In this document: piece after piece, positions 16,913 to 25,693 of the stretch
Numbering within the stretch: the first letter of the stretch is position 1
Layout of the letters: every line of letters begins with the position of its first letter
Assembly: GCA_028382005.1 (NCBI GenBank)
Contig: JAOESH010000001.1
Span: 224,798 to 288,797, forward strand
Direction of reading: 5' to 3'
Source: Pseudomonadota bacterium
Lineage (GTDB): Bacteria; Pseudomonadota; Alphaproteobacteria; Puniceispirillales; Marisalimonadaceae
DNA length: 64,000 bases
Program-made: the position numbers and the translations under genes
The notes under the pieces: generated by a model
Database searches by the model: none
Told to the model about the DNA's origin: nothing
The model's input: only the letters and a program-made list of their open reading frames with translations

Positions 16913-18262
16913 TTAATTAGTTACTTTTTTTAAATATTTAATTAAATCACGTCTATCTTCGTATTTTTTCATTCTTTGTATAGGCATTTTTGTTCCTGGT
17001 GTTACTTTATCTGGACCTTCATCAAACAATTGATGTATTGTTCCTTCATTCCAAATTAAATCTGATTTTAATAGTGCCTCAGAATATTTATATCCCTTAA
17101 GTGTTCCAGCTTTCCTTCCAAATACTTTGTATAAAGTTGGACCAGCTCTTTTTTTTCCATTTATTGACAAAGTATGACAAACACTGCACTTCCTTGCAAA
17201 TTGTTTTTCACCATTCCCTACTTCCTTAATTGGGTTAAATCTTCTTGCTGGACCTGGTCTTTCTAGTATTTCAGGTGGAAAATCAAAAATTTCCCATCTA
17301 GTTAAAAAGTCGTCTAACCCTGCTACAATTAATGAAGAATCATTTGGAAATAAAATATTATCCCATATTGGTCCATTTACAGCGTTAAAATCTCTTACCA
17401 ATGACCATTTTTTAGTATCAAGGATTATCATCCTACCTTTTGCATTTCCAAAACTTATTAAATTTTCTTTTTTTAAGTAATACATAGATAAAATTGGAGT
17501 TCTATCCTCTCCTAATTCTAATATTTTTTTATCTTTATTATATTCACTTATTATAATTTTCCCATCAATAGATCCATATGCAATGAAGTTATTTTCTTCA
17601 CTTACCTCAAATACAGATACACCCCATCCATTTTTTATAAGTGGTCTAATAAACTCTCCATTTGATCTTTTCCATAATCTAATTTCTCCGTCATAACCTG
17701 AACTATATATATATTTATTATCATCTGAAAATTTTACTGAATAAACTGGACCTTTGTGACCTTTAATAAATCTAATATTTTTTCTTTTTTTAACATCCCA
17801 GTAACCAATACTCCCGTCCCAACTAGCTGTTAGTAAGTATTTACCATCTTTTGAAAAGTCTATATCTACTACTTTTCCTTTATGTTTTCCTATAATGTTT
17901 GGAAGAATTTCACTGTTTTTCACGAGAGGTTCGCTAATTGTCCAAAGTATTACTTTACTATCATCCCCACCAGAGGCTAATAAATTATTTGATGGGGAAA
18001 ATTTGACTGTATTTACTGATGCGTCATGCCCAATCAGAGTACTATTTTCTTTTATTGGATTTAAGTTCCAAATTACAACAGAATAATCAAAGCTAGCACT
18101 TGCTAGGTACTTATTATCATTTGAAGCAGCTAGCCCTTTTACTGGACCCCCGTGAGCTGTAAATTTTTCAATGGCAAATGTATTATTTATTAATAAGAAA
18201 AAAGGCACCAAAGAAAATATTATATTTTTGATGCCTTTGTAGATGTCTAATTTAAACGTCAT
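16913..18262 (-). CDS. WD40 beta-propeller fused to a class I cytochrome c
   Basis: Exported redox protein of 449 residues. A signal peptide (1-30, cleavage after NTFA) precedes about seven WD40-like blades (31-325; clear copies KYLASASFDYSVVIW, NLLASGGDDSKVILW, KYLLTASWDGSIGYW, KYIYSSGYDGEIRLW). A mono-haem cytochrome c domain follows, with CSVCH at 359-363 and the probable distal ligand Met426 in PGTKMP. It lies 14 bases downstream of fdhC, pointing to electron transfer from, or assembly of, the formate dehydrogenase at the periplasmic face. The architecture is unusual; acceptor unknown. Confidence 0.85.
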   Translation of the reverse strand: MTFKLDIYKGIKNIIFSLVPFFLLINNTFAIEKFTAHGGPVKGLAASNDNKYLASASFDYSVVIWNLNPIKENSTLIGHDASVNTVKFSPSNNLLASGGDDSKVILWTISEPLVKNSEILPNIIGKHKGKVVDIDFSKDGKYLLTASWDGSIGYWDVKKRKNIRFIKGHKGPVYSVKFSDDNKYIYSSGYDGEIRLWKRSNGEFIRPLIKNGWGVSVFEVSEENNFIAYGSIDGKIIISEYNKDKKILELGEDRTPILSMYYLKKENLISFGNAKGRMIILDTKKWSLVRDFNAVNGPIWDNILFPNDSSLIVAGLDDFLTRWEIFDFPPEILERPGPARRFNPIKEVGNGEKQFARKCSVCHTLSINGKKRAGPTLYKVFGRKAGTLKGYKYSEALLKSDLIWNEGTIHQLFDEGPDKVTPGTKMPIQRMKKYEDRRDLIKYLKKVTN

Positions 18263-18276
18263 TATTCTTATTTTAA

Positions 18277-19338
18277 TTACTCTGCAGGTTCAGGATTTTT
18301 TTTGTTTTTTTCGTCTTCTTCCTTTACCCATAAATTATGATGTTCTTTAGCCCAATTCCTATCAACTTTACCACTATTCATTGCATCAATTGCGCCTTCC
18401 ATACCTACAGAACCTATATAGATATGTGCAATTATCATAATCATTAATCCTAGTGAAACAATACCGTGCCATAATTGATTATATTGTTGTTCTTGAATAG
18501 CTGTTAAATTAGTAGGTAAATCTAAACCAAAAATATTTAACATCGCGAATGTTTCAGAAAACATTGTAGTTTCAAATGGAAACATCAGTGCTATACCAGA
18601 CATACTTACTGATAATCCACCGATCATAGTTATCCAAAATATCATTTTTTGACCTGCATTAAACTTTTTTGCAGGTGGATGCATTCCAGCTTTAAAAATT
18701 CCACCACCTTTTTTTAGCCATTCCCAGTCAATTTTTGTTGGTATATTATGTCTTACCCATAATACAAATGCTATTGCAAGACCTATCATAAAACCAAAAG
18801 ACAAATAATTATGTATATATTTTCCAAAAACTGAAATGGCACTGAAAAACTCTGGTCCTAGAATAGGTAATAAAACATACCTTCCATACAACATATTTAA
18901 TCCAGTAAATGCTAGGAGCACAAATGAGCCTGCCATCAACCAATGAGCAAAGCGGTCAATTGTAGCAAATCTTAGAATTGTTTTACCTGTCAATCCTGAT
19001 TCAACTTTAATTTTACCTCTGTAAAGATAGAACACAATTAACAAACCAATAATTCCAGCTAAGCCAATTCCTCCAAATACAGAAACAGGACCATTTCTAA
19101 GAGCTCTCCAATTATCCCCTTCTGATTGTATCATGACAGCCGCTAACTGATCTTTCATTTGAGTAGATCCGGTATTTCCATTCCTTATAAATCTCCACAA
19201 GTCTGCGTCTGATTTTAAACCTAGTGATTGACCTGGCACTTCACCTTTTGACTGAGCTTGTGCAACATTAAAGTTAGAAATGACAGCAATATTTATTATA
19301 AATACCATCATTATCCCAGCTATTAATTTTTGTAACAT
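18277..19338 (-). CDS. fdhC: Formate dehydrogenase cytochrome b556 subunit
   Basis: Membrane anchor and quinone-reducing cytochrome b of the formate dehydrogenase. A signal peptide and a periplasmic stretch of about 55 residues come first, then one helix (about 86-106) and the four-helix di-haem core. Haem-ligand candidates are the histidines in DRFAHWLMAGSF, KYIHNYLSFG, QLWHGIVSLG and IAHIYIGSVGMEGA. 353 residues, longer than E. coli FdoI by the N-terminal extension, as in many alphaproteobacterial versions. It sits between the WD40-cytochrome and the small lipoprotein gene. Confidence 0.9.
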   Translation of the reverse strand: MLQKLIAGIMMVFIINIAVISNFNVAQAQSKGEVPGQSLGLKSDADLWRFIRNGNTGSTQMKDQLAAVMIQSEGDNWRALRNGPVSVFGGIGLAGIIGLLIVFYLYRGKIKVESGLTGKTILRFATIDRFAHWLMAGSFVLLAFTGLNMLYGRYVLLPILGPEFFSAISVFGKYIHNYLSFGFMIGLAIAFVLWVRHNIPTKIDWEWLKKGGGIFKAGMHPPAKKFNAGQKMIFWITMIGGLSVSMSGIALMFPFETTMFSETFAMLNIFGLDLPTNLTAIQEQQYNQLWHGIVSLGLMIMIIAHIYIGSVGMEGAIDAMNSGKVDRNWAKEHHNLWVKEEDEKNKKNPEPAE

Positions 19339-19365
19339 TTTTTCCTCCGAACAAATATTGATATA

Positions 19366-19557
19366 CTAGTAACTACTTTGTCTAGATGTATGCATTCTTA
19401 ATTTTGTTATTTGTTTTTCTGTGAGAGGTTTATCTTTTTTACCAAGATATACTCCCTTTTCATAATTTAAAATTCTATTTTGCTCTTCTTGTCTACATGA
19501 GCTCATTAGAAGAGTGCTAGTTGTAAACAATATTATTAATGTAATTTTATTAAGCAT
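19366..19557 (-). CDS. Small predicted lipoprotein of the formate dehydrogenase locus
   Basis: 63-residue protein starting at the ATG at 19557, which has a TTGAGGT ribosome-binding site; an upstream in-frame ATG at 19593 lies in the terminator region and is less likely. A short signal (MLNKITLIILFTTSTLLMSS) ends in the lipobox LMSSC, and the mature part reads RQEEQNRILNYEKGVYLGKK and onward. The EKGVYLGK core is reminiscent of small proteins seen next to formate dehydrogenases in Alphaproteobacteria. It precedes fdhC by 27 bases. Function unknown. Confidence 0.65.
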   Translation of the reverse strand: MLNKITLIILFTTSTLLMSSCRQEEQNRILNYEKGVYLGKKDKPLTEKQITKLRMHTSRQSSY

Positions 19558-19591
19558 TTTTACCTCAATTTTACTTAGGTATTTTAGAATC

Positions 19592-19620
19592 AAAAAAAAG
19601 GCGGGAACTTTGCTCCCGCC
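19592..19620 (-). terminator. Rho-independent terminator after fdhB
   Basis: On the minus strand GGCGGGA, a 7-base loop and TCCCGCC are followed by eight Ts. It lies 15 bases past the fdhB stop, so fdhA-fdhB transcription can end here, while the lipoprotein, fdhC and the WD40-cytochrome need read-through or their own promoter. Confidence 0.85.
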
Positions 19621-19634
19621 TCTTTATATTTTTT

Positions 19635-20225
19635 TTAACCTTTTAGTTGGTAAGCAGTTCCCCAACCCCAAGCTCCAGATCCAAAGCCACGAGCCACAAC
19701 TCTTTCTCTGAATATGTCTGCAACTTCGTCACCGTCACCAGCTAGTAATGCTTTTGTTGAACACATTTCTGCACATGATGGTAATTTTCCTTCAGCAAGT
19801 CTATTACGACCATATTTTTGGAATTCTGAACTAGACATGTCATCTTCAGGGCCACCTGCGCAAAATGTACATTTATCCATTTTTCCTCTTGAACCATAAT
19901 TACCTGCTTGTGGATATTGTGGAGCTCCAAAAGGGCATGCATAAAAACAATAGCCACAACCTATACATAGGTCCTTAGAGTGAAGTACCACACCTTGTTC
20001 AGTTTGGTAAAAACAGTCTACAGGACATACAGCCATACATGGTGCATCTGAGCAATGCATACAAGCTACTGATATTGACCTTTCACCAGGCTTACCATCC
20101 TGAATTGTGACAACTCTTCGTCTATTAATTCCCCATGGAACTTCATGCTCATTTTTACATGCCGTTACACAAGCGTTACATTCAATACATCTTTCTGCAT
20201 CGCATAAGAACTTCATTCGTGCCAT
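19635..20225 (-). CDS. fdhB: Formate dehydrogenase iron-sulfur subunit
   Basis: Electron-transfer subunit of 196 residues with four [4Fe-4S] cysteine sets: CIECNACVTACKNEHEVP, CMHCSDAPCMAVCPVDC, CIGCGYCFYACPFG and CTFC with CAEMC. It passes electrons from the catalytic subunit to cytochrome b. There is no C-terminal membrane helix, unlike E. coli FdoH, so it relies on the other subunits for anchoring. It is 12 bases downstream of fdhA and has no signal peptide of its own, consistent with joint Tat export with FdhA. Confidence 0.93.
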   Translation of the reverse strand: MARMKFLCDAERCIECNACVTACKNEHEVPWGINRRRVVTIQDGKPGERSISVACMHCSDAPCMAVCPVDCFYQTEQGVVLHSKDLCIGCGYCFYACPFGAPQYPQAGNYGSRGKMDKCTFCAGGPEDDMSSSEFQKYGRNRLAEGKLPSCAEMCSTKALLAGDGDEVADIFRERVVARGFGSGAWGWGTAYQLKG

Positions 20226-20237
20226 TTTAAGTCTCCC

Positions 20238-23129
20238 TTAAGCTAGTTCAATTTCACACAAAGAGCACTTACTCTCTTGCATTTGGGTTACAACATCATA
20301 TCCGTAAGTCATCGCTGTATTTGCGGATTCACCTAATACATAAGGATCTGAACCTTCAGGATATTTAGACCTTAGATCTTTACCTTCCATATGGCCTCCA
20401 AAATGGAAAGGCAAGAAGGCTACACCTTTTGCAACTCTTTCAGTGACTTGCGCCATCACTTTAATCCTTGCACCTTCTGGTGTTGCCACCCAAACCATTG
20501 CTCCATTTCTTATACCTTTAGAGTTAGCATCAAATGTGTTTATTTCTACAAACATATCTTGTTGCAATTCTGCTAGCCATGGATTTGATCTAGTTTCATC
20601 TCCACCACCTTCATACTCAACCAATCGTCCTGAAGTCAGAATTATTGGAAATTTCTTTGAGTGATCTACATCTTGAATAGACTTATAAAGTGTTGGTAGT
20701 CTGTAAGCCATTCTATCAGCGTAAGTAGGATAATCCGCTACAAGATCTCTTCTTGAAGTGTATAACGGCTCTCTATGCAATGGTATTGGGTCTGGGAATG
20801 TCCAAACCTTAACTCTTGCTTTTGCATTTCCAAAAGGAGCACAACCATGCTTGATTGCAACCCTCTGAATACCACCTGATAAGTCAACTTTCCAGTTTGT
20901 TTTATCTCCAGCTACTTTGTCGATGGCTGCTTTTTCTTTGGCTGTTAAATCTTTATCCCAACCGAGTTTTTTAAGCATAGCCATTGTAAACTGAGGATAT
21001 CCATCCTTAATTTCAGAACCCACAGGATAAGAACCTTCTGCCAAGAGATTATTGCCCTCATGCTCCACTCCAAATCTTGCTCTAAAACATAGTCCACCTT
21101 CTGCTACTGGTTTTGATGTATCATAAAGCAAAGGTGTTCCTGGATGCTTCATTTCTGGATTTCCCCAACAAGGCCAAGGAAGACCATAATAATCACCATC
21201 AACCTCACTACCTATAGCTTGTAAAGTAGTTCTGTCGAAAACATGTTGATTCTTCATATGAGCTTTTAATCTTTCAGGCGACTGACCAGTGTAACCGATA
21301 GTCCACATTCCTGAGTTAAACTCTCTTGTAACATCTTCAATCAACGGTTCATCGTTAGTCACCTTGATTTGCCTAAACATACGGTCTGCAAAACCAAACT
21401 TTTTAGCAAACTTATACATGATTGTATGATCTGGTAATGAATCAAATGAAGGCTCAATAACTTTCTCTCTCCACTGAAGAGACCTATTTGATGCAGTAAC
21501 TGATCCGTAAGTCTCAAACTGAGTTGTCGATGGCAATAAATATACACCATCTGTTTTGTCAGAGAGAACAGCTGAAACTGTTGGATATGGGTCAATTACA
21601 ACCATTAGGTCTAACTTCTCCATTGCAACTTTCATTTCTTTCATTCTTGTTTGAGAGTTAGGTGCATGACCCCAAAATACCATTGCCTTTAGATTGTCTG
21701 GCTGTTCTATGTTAGCTTTATTTTCTAGAACTCCATCAATCCATCTGGAGACAGGTATACCTTTTTGGTTCATAAGGCTCTTAGTCTTACCATCTTTACC
21801 TTTTATTGAAGCAAATCGTGCTTTAATCCAGTTATAGTCTTCTCCCCATACTCTAGACCAGTGCTTCCATGCACCTGCTGAGAGACCATAATATCCAGGC
21901 AATGAGTGTGACAAAATACAGAAGTCAGTGGCACCTTGAACATTATCATGTCCACGGAAAATATTTGCACCACCACCTGCAGTACCCATATTACCTAGAG
22001 CTAATTGAAATGCACAATACGCTCTAGTATTGTTATTTCCATTAGTGTGCTGAGTACCACCCATGCACCAGATAAATGTACCAGGACGACTGTTAGCCAT
22101 AATTTTAGCAACTCTTTTAAGCTGTTTTCCTGGGACACCAGTAACTCTCTCAGTTTCTTCTGGGTTCCATTTTTTAACCTCGGCTCTAACGTCATCCATT
22201 CCATAAACACGTTGCCTAATAAATTCTTTATCTTCCCATTTATTTTCAAAGATATGCCACATGAGACCCCAAATTAGAGCAACATCAGATCCTGGACGAA
22301 ATCTTACATATTCGTCTGCATGAGCAGCTGTTCTTGTAAATCTAGGATCACAAACAATTAATGGAGCGTTGTTTTGTTCTTTAGCTTTCATTAAATGCAT
22401 AAGTGAAACTGGATGAGCCTCAGCTGGATTTCCACCAATTACAAAAATTGCTTTTGAGTTATGAATATCATTATATGAGTTTGTCATCGCGCCATAGCCC
22501 CAGGTATTTGCAACACCTGCAACTGTAGTTGAGTGACAAATTCTAGCCTGATGATCTCCGTTATTAGATCCCCAATATGCATAGAATTTTCTAAACAAAT
22601 AAGATTGCTCATTATTAAATTTGGCTGAGCCTAACCAATATACTGAATCAGGACCTGATGATTTTCTTATTGATTCCATCTGATCGCCTATTTCATTTAT
22701 GGCGTCATCCCAAGACATTCTAGTCCATTTGCCGCTAACAAGCTTCATAGGATACTTAAGTCTTCTTTCTCCACTAGCTGTTTCTCTAACTGATGAACCT
22801 TTAGCACAGTGAGCTCCTAGGTTAATTGGGCTGTCCCAACCTGGCTCCTGACCAGTCCAAACACCGTTTTGAACTTCTGCAATTACAGTACATCCAACAG
22901 AACAATGTGTACAAACTGTTTTCTTTATTGATACTGCTGCATTTGAAACTGCTGCCTGAACAGGCTTTACATTCGAACCAACTAAAGCCGCAGCAGTAGC
23001 TAATCCTCCCACAGCTAATCCAGAACCTTTTAAAAAAGCTCTTCTATCGACTACTTTATCTGTAGCTTTACCGATGAAAGATGAAGTTTGGGAGCCTATC
23101 GCCACCCCGTTCGTCTTCTTTCTAAGCAT
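20238..23129 (-). CDS. fdhA: Formate dehydrogenase catalytic subunit (Mo/W-bis-MGD)
   Basis: 963-residue formate oxidase, periplasmic. The Tat signal is at residues 28-50 (DRRAFLKGSGLAVGG). The [4Fe-4S] cluster cysteines are 73, 76, 80 and 108 (CTHCSVGC and GAHCAKG). The metal ligand is Cys198 in RICHSTTVAG, so this is a cysteine, not a selenocysteine, enzyme. Bis-MGD binding and molybdopterin C-terminal domains follow. Start has a textbook AGGAGG site. The nearby tup and mob genes make tungsten or molybdenum both possible. It heads the fdhAB messenger after the Tat peptide gene. Confidence 0.95.
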   Translation of the reverse strand: MLRKKTNGVAIGSQTSSFIGKATDKVVDRRAFLKGSGLAVGGLATAAALVGSNVKPVQAAVSNAAVSIKKTVCTHCSVGCTVIAEVQNGVWTGQEPGWDSPINLGAHCAKGSSVRETASGERRLKYPMKLVSGKWTRMSWDDAINEIGDQMESIRKSSGPDSVYWLGSAKFNNEQSYLFRKFYAYWGSNNGDHQARICHSTTVAGVANTWGYGAMTNSYNDIHNSKAIFVIGGNPAEAHPVSLMHLMKAKEQNNAPLIVCDPRFTRTAAHADEYVRFRPGSDVALIWGLMWHIFENKWEDKEFIRQRVYGMDDVRAEVKKWNPEETERVTGVPGKQLKRVAKIMANSRPGTFIWCMGGTQHTNGNNNTRAYCAFQLALGNMGTAGGGANIFRGHDNVQGATDFCILSHSLPGYYGLSAGAWKHWSRVWGEDYNWIKARFASIKGKDGKTKSLMNQKGIPVSRWIDGVLENKANIEQPDNLKAMVFWGHAPNSQTRMKEMKVAMEKLDLMVVIDPYPTVSAVLSDKTDGVYLLPSTTQFETYGSVTASNRSLQWREKVIEPSFDSLPDHTIMYKFAKKFGFADRMFRQIKVTNDEPLIEDVTREFNSGMWTIGYTGQSPERLKAHMKNQHVFDRTTLQAIGSEVDGDYYGLPWPCWGNPEMKHPGTPLLYDTSKPVAEGGLCFRARFGVEHEGNNLLAEGSYPVGSEIKDGYPQFTMAMLKKLGWDKDLTAKEKAAIDKVAGDKTNWKVDLSGGIQRVAIKHGCAPFGNAKARVKVWTFPDPIPLHREPLYTSRRDLVADYPTYADRMAYRLPTLYKSIQDVDHSKKFPIILTSGRLVEYEGGGDETRSNPWLAELQQDMFVEINTFDANSKGIRNGAMVWVATPEGARIKVMAQVTERVAKGVAFLPFHFGGHMEGKDLRSKYPEGSDPYVLGESANTAMTYGYDVVTQMQESKCSLCEIELA

Positions 23130-23159
23130 AGTATTCCTCCTAAAATAGAATAATTAAAA

Positions 23160-23348
23160 TTAAAATCTTAAAGTTTCGTAATATGTTTTTACGTGCTTTG
23201 TTTTCTGGTAGCCTGAACCAGAAGTATTCATAGTCTCGTCAGCAGATACTGTTTTTGAGACAGTTGCGGCCACCGTAGCTGCGGCAGCTGTTACAGCAGC
23301 GCCTTTTAAAAAGTCTCTTCTACCGTTTTGTGGTTTTTCACTTTTCAT
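23160..23348 (-). CDS. Formate dehydrogenase region Tat-target small protein
   Basis: 62-residue protein with a twin-arginine signal: GRRDFLKGAAVTAAAATVAA. Only about 25 residues remain after the signal, ending YYETLRF. This matches the small TIGR02811-type proteins that always sit upstream of exported formate dehydrogenases; their function is unknown. It is 30 bases before fdhA on the same strand. Confidence 0.85.
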   Translation of the reverse strand: MKSEKPQNGRRDFLKGAAVTAAAATVAATVSKTVSADETMNTSGSGYQKTKHVKTYYETLRF

Positions 23349-23406
23349 TTTCTACTCCTCAATAATTAAGTTCAATTATTTGAACTCATGAAACAGGGGC
23401 CTATCG

Positions 23407-24054
23407 CTACCCCGTAACATCCATTTTGAACGACGAACGTTCAATTTCTAAAAATTCTCTTCCTATAGTGCCAACTGGCGAATAAAATACTGCAATCTTT
23501 GAACTCTCAATATCCCTCATTAATAAATCAGCCCATGGGGCAAGATGCTTATTAAAAAAATCTCTTTGCTCTCCAATAGTATAATTTCTAGTAAACTTTC
23601 CAAGAATCAGTCCAGTCATCATATCAAACAAACTAGCTATATGATCCTCAGGCTCTTTAACATCAGCTTCTATTTCAATACCTATTTCTTTCATGTCATT
23701 TCTGAGTTTCGCTAATGGCTTGTCTTTAAGAAATCCAGTCAGGTAATAAGATGCAAAAGGAAGTATTTCTCCTCTACCAACACCGATAAATATTCTAACA
23801 TATTCATCTCTAATTGATGGAAGGTCTAGAGAAGAGGCTAGTTTTGACAGAATTTTTATGGATTTTCCAATTGAAGAGTCGTCAGATTCTAAAATAGTTA
23901 TTTGTTTAATTAATTCAGCGCTAGGTTCTTTTCGAAGCAAGCTTGCCAAAAAAGAATACATGTCAGCTCTAAGCTGATCTTCGCTGTCAATTATATAAGA
24001 TTTAGCTGTACTTAATGAACTCAAAATATATCTCCCAATAATACTATTCACCAT
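23407..24054 (-). CDS. TorD/DmsD-family chaperone
   Basis: 215-residue cytosolic helical protein that should bind the FdhA Tat signal and hold the enzyme for cofactor loading before export. The family centre EPEDHIASLFDMM and the N-terminal RADMYSFLASLLRKEPSAEL are visible. It lies 58 bases upstream of the Tat-peptide gene on the same strand, probably at the start of the fdh transcription unit; a Fur-like palindrome lies about 76 bases before its start. Confidence 0.85.
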   Translation of the reverse strand: MVNSIIGRYILSSLSTAKSYIIDSEDQLRADMYSFLASLLRKEPSAELIKQITILESDDSSIGKSIKILSKLASSLDLPSIRDEYVRIFIGVGRGEILPFASYYLTGFLKDKPLAKLRNDMKEIGIEIEADVKEPEDHIASLFDMMTGLILGKFTRNYTIGEQRDFFNKHLAPWADLLMRDIESSKIAVFYSPVGTIGREFLEIERSSFKMDVTG

Positions 24055-24129
24055 AATTTGAGAAAAATAAAGTTTTTTTTAGTTAATTTGTTAATAAATA
24101 AATAAGCGTAACTATTTGATTTTGCTTGT

Positions 24130-24142
24130 GATAATCATTATC
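24130..24142. promoter_or_regulatory. Fur-box-like palindrome upstream of the torD-fdh unit
   Basis: GATAAT-C-ATTATC is a perfect 13-base palindrome equal to two of the hexamers of the classical Fur consensus. It lies upstream of the TorD-like gene and overlaps the end of the DUF3306 gene by two bases. Iron control of an iron-sulfur-rich enzyme is sensible, but no third hexamer is seen. Confidence 0.4.
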
Positions 24143-24887
24143 ATTCGTTTCTAGGTTTGAACACCATCATTTTAGGTGTAGGTTTTGCTTCAACAGTATT
24201 GTTTGATAAATCTATTGCTTTTACTGTTTCTAGTTCTGCATTATTATTTTCTAAATTCGTAGCGTCTAGATTTTGAACTTCATTTTTATTTTCATTGGGC
24301 ATTAAAGGTACTTCGTTTTTAATTTTTGATTTTGACGCTTTATTTACCTTTGCCTTAGGTTTAGAATTTGTCTTTTTGCTTTCTTTTTCTAAATTATCAT
24401 TGCTATCATCTGAAATGTCTTCATCCTGTTCTTTAATAATTTCTGAAAGATAACCTCTACCTACCTGATAGGCTGTTTGCATTCCTTCAATAACAGTGGC
24501 CGCATCTGTAAAATCTTCGTGATAATCATTTATTTCTGCATCAGCAAACCTAATGATAGGGTTTAATTTCCAAACTCTTCTAAGAGCAATCTGCCTTAGT
24601 CTGTCAGGAACTCCATCTTTGAAAAATAAATCTAATCCTTTTTCTTTTTTTATTTTTTCTGGATCTGGCAATTCAAACTTATCTAATAGCTCTTTATCAT
24701 TTAGCTCGTCGTACTGATTTTCATCGAGCTCTTCTTTAGTAGATAATTGTCTATCTTCAGATTTACTTTCTTTATCATTATCTTCTAAAGATTTATTTTT
24801 ATCTTGATCAGACTTTTCACTTGATTTTCTTTTTGACCATCTTGAGATAAACCCTTCATTCAATTTATTTTCAGTATCATCTTTCAT
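24141..24887 (-). CDS. DUF3306 formate dehydrogenase accessory protein
   Basis: 248-residue protein; the recognisable part is the N-terminal FISRWSKRKSS and the central ELPDPEKIKK-like box (here FELPDPEKIKKEKGLDLFF) with RLRQIALRRVWKLNPIIRFADAEINDYHEDFTD split over residues 90-130. The rest is highly charged and probably disordered. It is paired with DUF3305, as in other alphaproteobacterial and betaproteobacterial formate dehydrogenase clusters. Function not known; a maturation role is inferred from the context. Confidence 0.82.
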   Translation of the reverse strand: MKDDTENKLNEGFISRWSKRKSSEKSDQDKNKSLEDNDKESKSEDRQLSTKEELDENQYDELNDKELLDKFELPDPEKIKKEKGLDLFFKDGVPDRLRQIALRRVWKLNPIIRFADAEINDYHEDFTDAATVIEGMQTAYQVGRGYLSEIIKEQDEDISDDSNDNLEKESKKTNSKPKAKVNKASKSKIKNEVPLMPNENKNEVQNLDATNLENNNAELETVKAIDLSNNTVEAKPTPKMMVFKPRNE

Positions 24888-24915
24888 TTATTTATTACTC
24901 CATTAACTATTAAAG

Positions 24916-25536
24916 TTAATTATATGTATTTTTTTTATTTAATCGATCATCTCCCCCACGCCTTTTATTTTGATCTATTTCTTTTTTATCCCTTTTTCTT
25001 TTTTTAAACTCTTCAGGATGGAAATGAAACTCAACAAATTTTTCGACAAGCTCCGCAATGGGTCCATATAATGGAATTTTTTCTACTTTATCCTCTCCAC
25101 AATCTTCGTAATCTTGAATATGATATGGTGATAGAGATACTTCAGCTAAATGTATATCTATGTTATCGTTAAAATGATTATTGTCTTCTAATTCATTATT
25201 ATCGATTAGGTCGCCATCTCTTAAAACTATGTATACTGATGGATCTGATGATTGAAGATTTTCAGCATAACCTTCTGCTTCTGCGCGGTGCAAATCTATA
25301 GAAGCTTCAGCAAAGTACAAATTTTTATTTGCTCCATCTTCTTTTTTAACATCATTAATTAATGGCTTAATTCTGACGTCATTGATTGGAGGATATCCTA
25401 ATCCGTCACTTATTTCTAAGGGTATCAAATCATTGACAATCCATTTATGGTTTTCCCAAATATTATCAATTTTTCTTCTTTCTAGAATAATCCTTACAGC
25501 ATATAAGAGGTGCTTTTTACTTTCTAGATTTTTCAT
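24916..25536 (-). CDS. DUF3305 formate dehydrogenase accessory protein
   Basis: 206-residue protein with the DUF3305 pattern: an early WENHKWIVNDLIPLE, then the AEASIDLHRAEAEGYAENLQ and PSVYIVLRDG blocks, and PYHIQDYEDCGEDKVEKIP near the end. Highly charged tail KKRKRDKKEIDQNKRRGGD. It is the first gene of the leftward run, divergent from the polyferredoxin gene, 28 bases before DUF3306. Function unknown; always found with exported formate dehydrogenases. Confidence 0.82.
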   Translation of the reverse strand: MKNLESKKHLLYAVRIILERRKIDNIWENHKWIVNDLIPLEISDGLGYPPINDVRIKPLINDVKKEDGANKNLYFAEASIDLHRAEAEGYAENLQSSDPSVYIVLRDGDLIDNNELEDNNHFNDNIDIHLAEVSLSPYHIQDYEDCGEDKVEKIPLYGPIAELVEKFVEFHFHPEEFKKRKRDKKEIDQNKRRGGDDRLNKKNTYN

Positions 25537-25639
25537 AATGTTCTCTGCAAATTTAAATTATGTTAAATAAATAAAGCTGTAATCTAGCAATATTAAAAAT
25601 AAAAAAACAAATTAAAAATTTTTATGTAAACAGAATTTT

Positions 25640-25656
25640 ATTGACAATTTATCAAT
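25640..25656. promoter_or_regulatory. Dyad in the divergent DUF3305/polyferredoxin promoter region
   Basis: ATTGA and TCAAT flank 7 bases in the 157-base gap between divergent genes; TTGACA at 25641-25646 could also be a -35 box for the rightward gene. An FNR-type site is one thought, but the spacing is off by one from TTGAT-N4-ATCAA. Confidence 0.25.
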
Positions 25657-25693
25657 TTTGATCCTTTGATGCATTAATCTTGGGAGATTAAAA

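Noticed and set aside
20391-22277. Several ORFs on both strands inside fdhA
   Set aside because: All are shadow frames of the 963-residue catalytic subunit.
20238-23129. Selenocysteine at the formate dehydrogenase active site
   Set aside because: The position is a normal cysteine codon (Cys198) and no in-frame TGA is present.
25640-25656. FNR/Anr box in the polyferredoxin promoter
   Set aside because: The half-sites are one base too far apart and AT-rich dyads are frequent here; kept only as a weak dyad.
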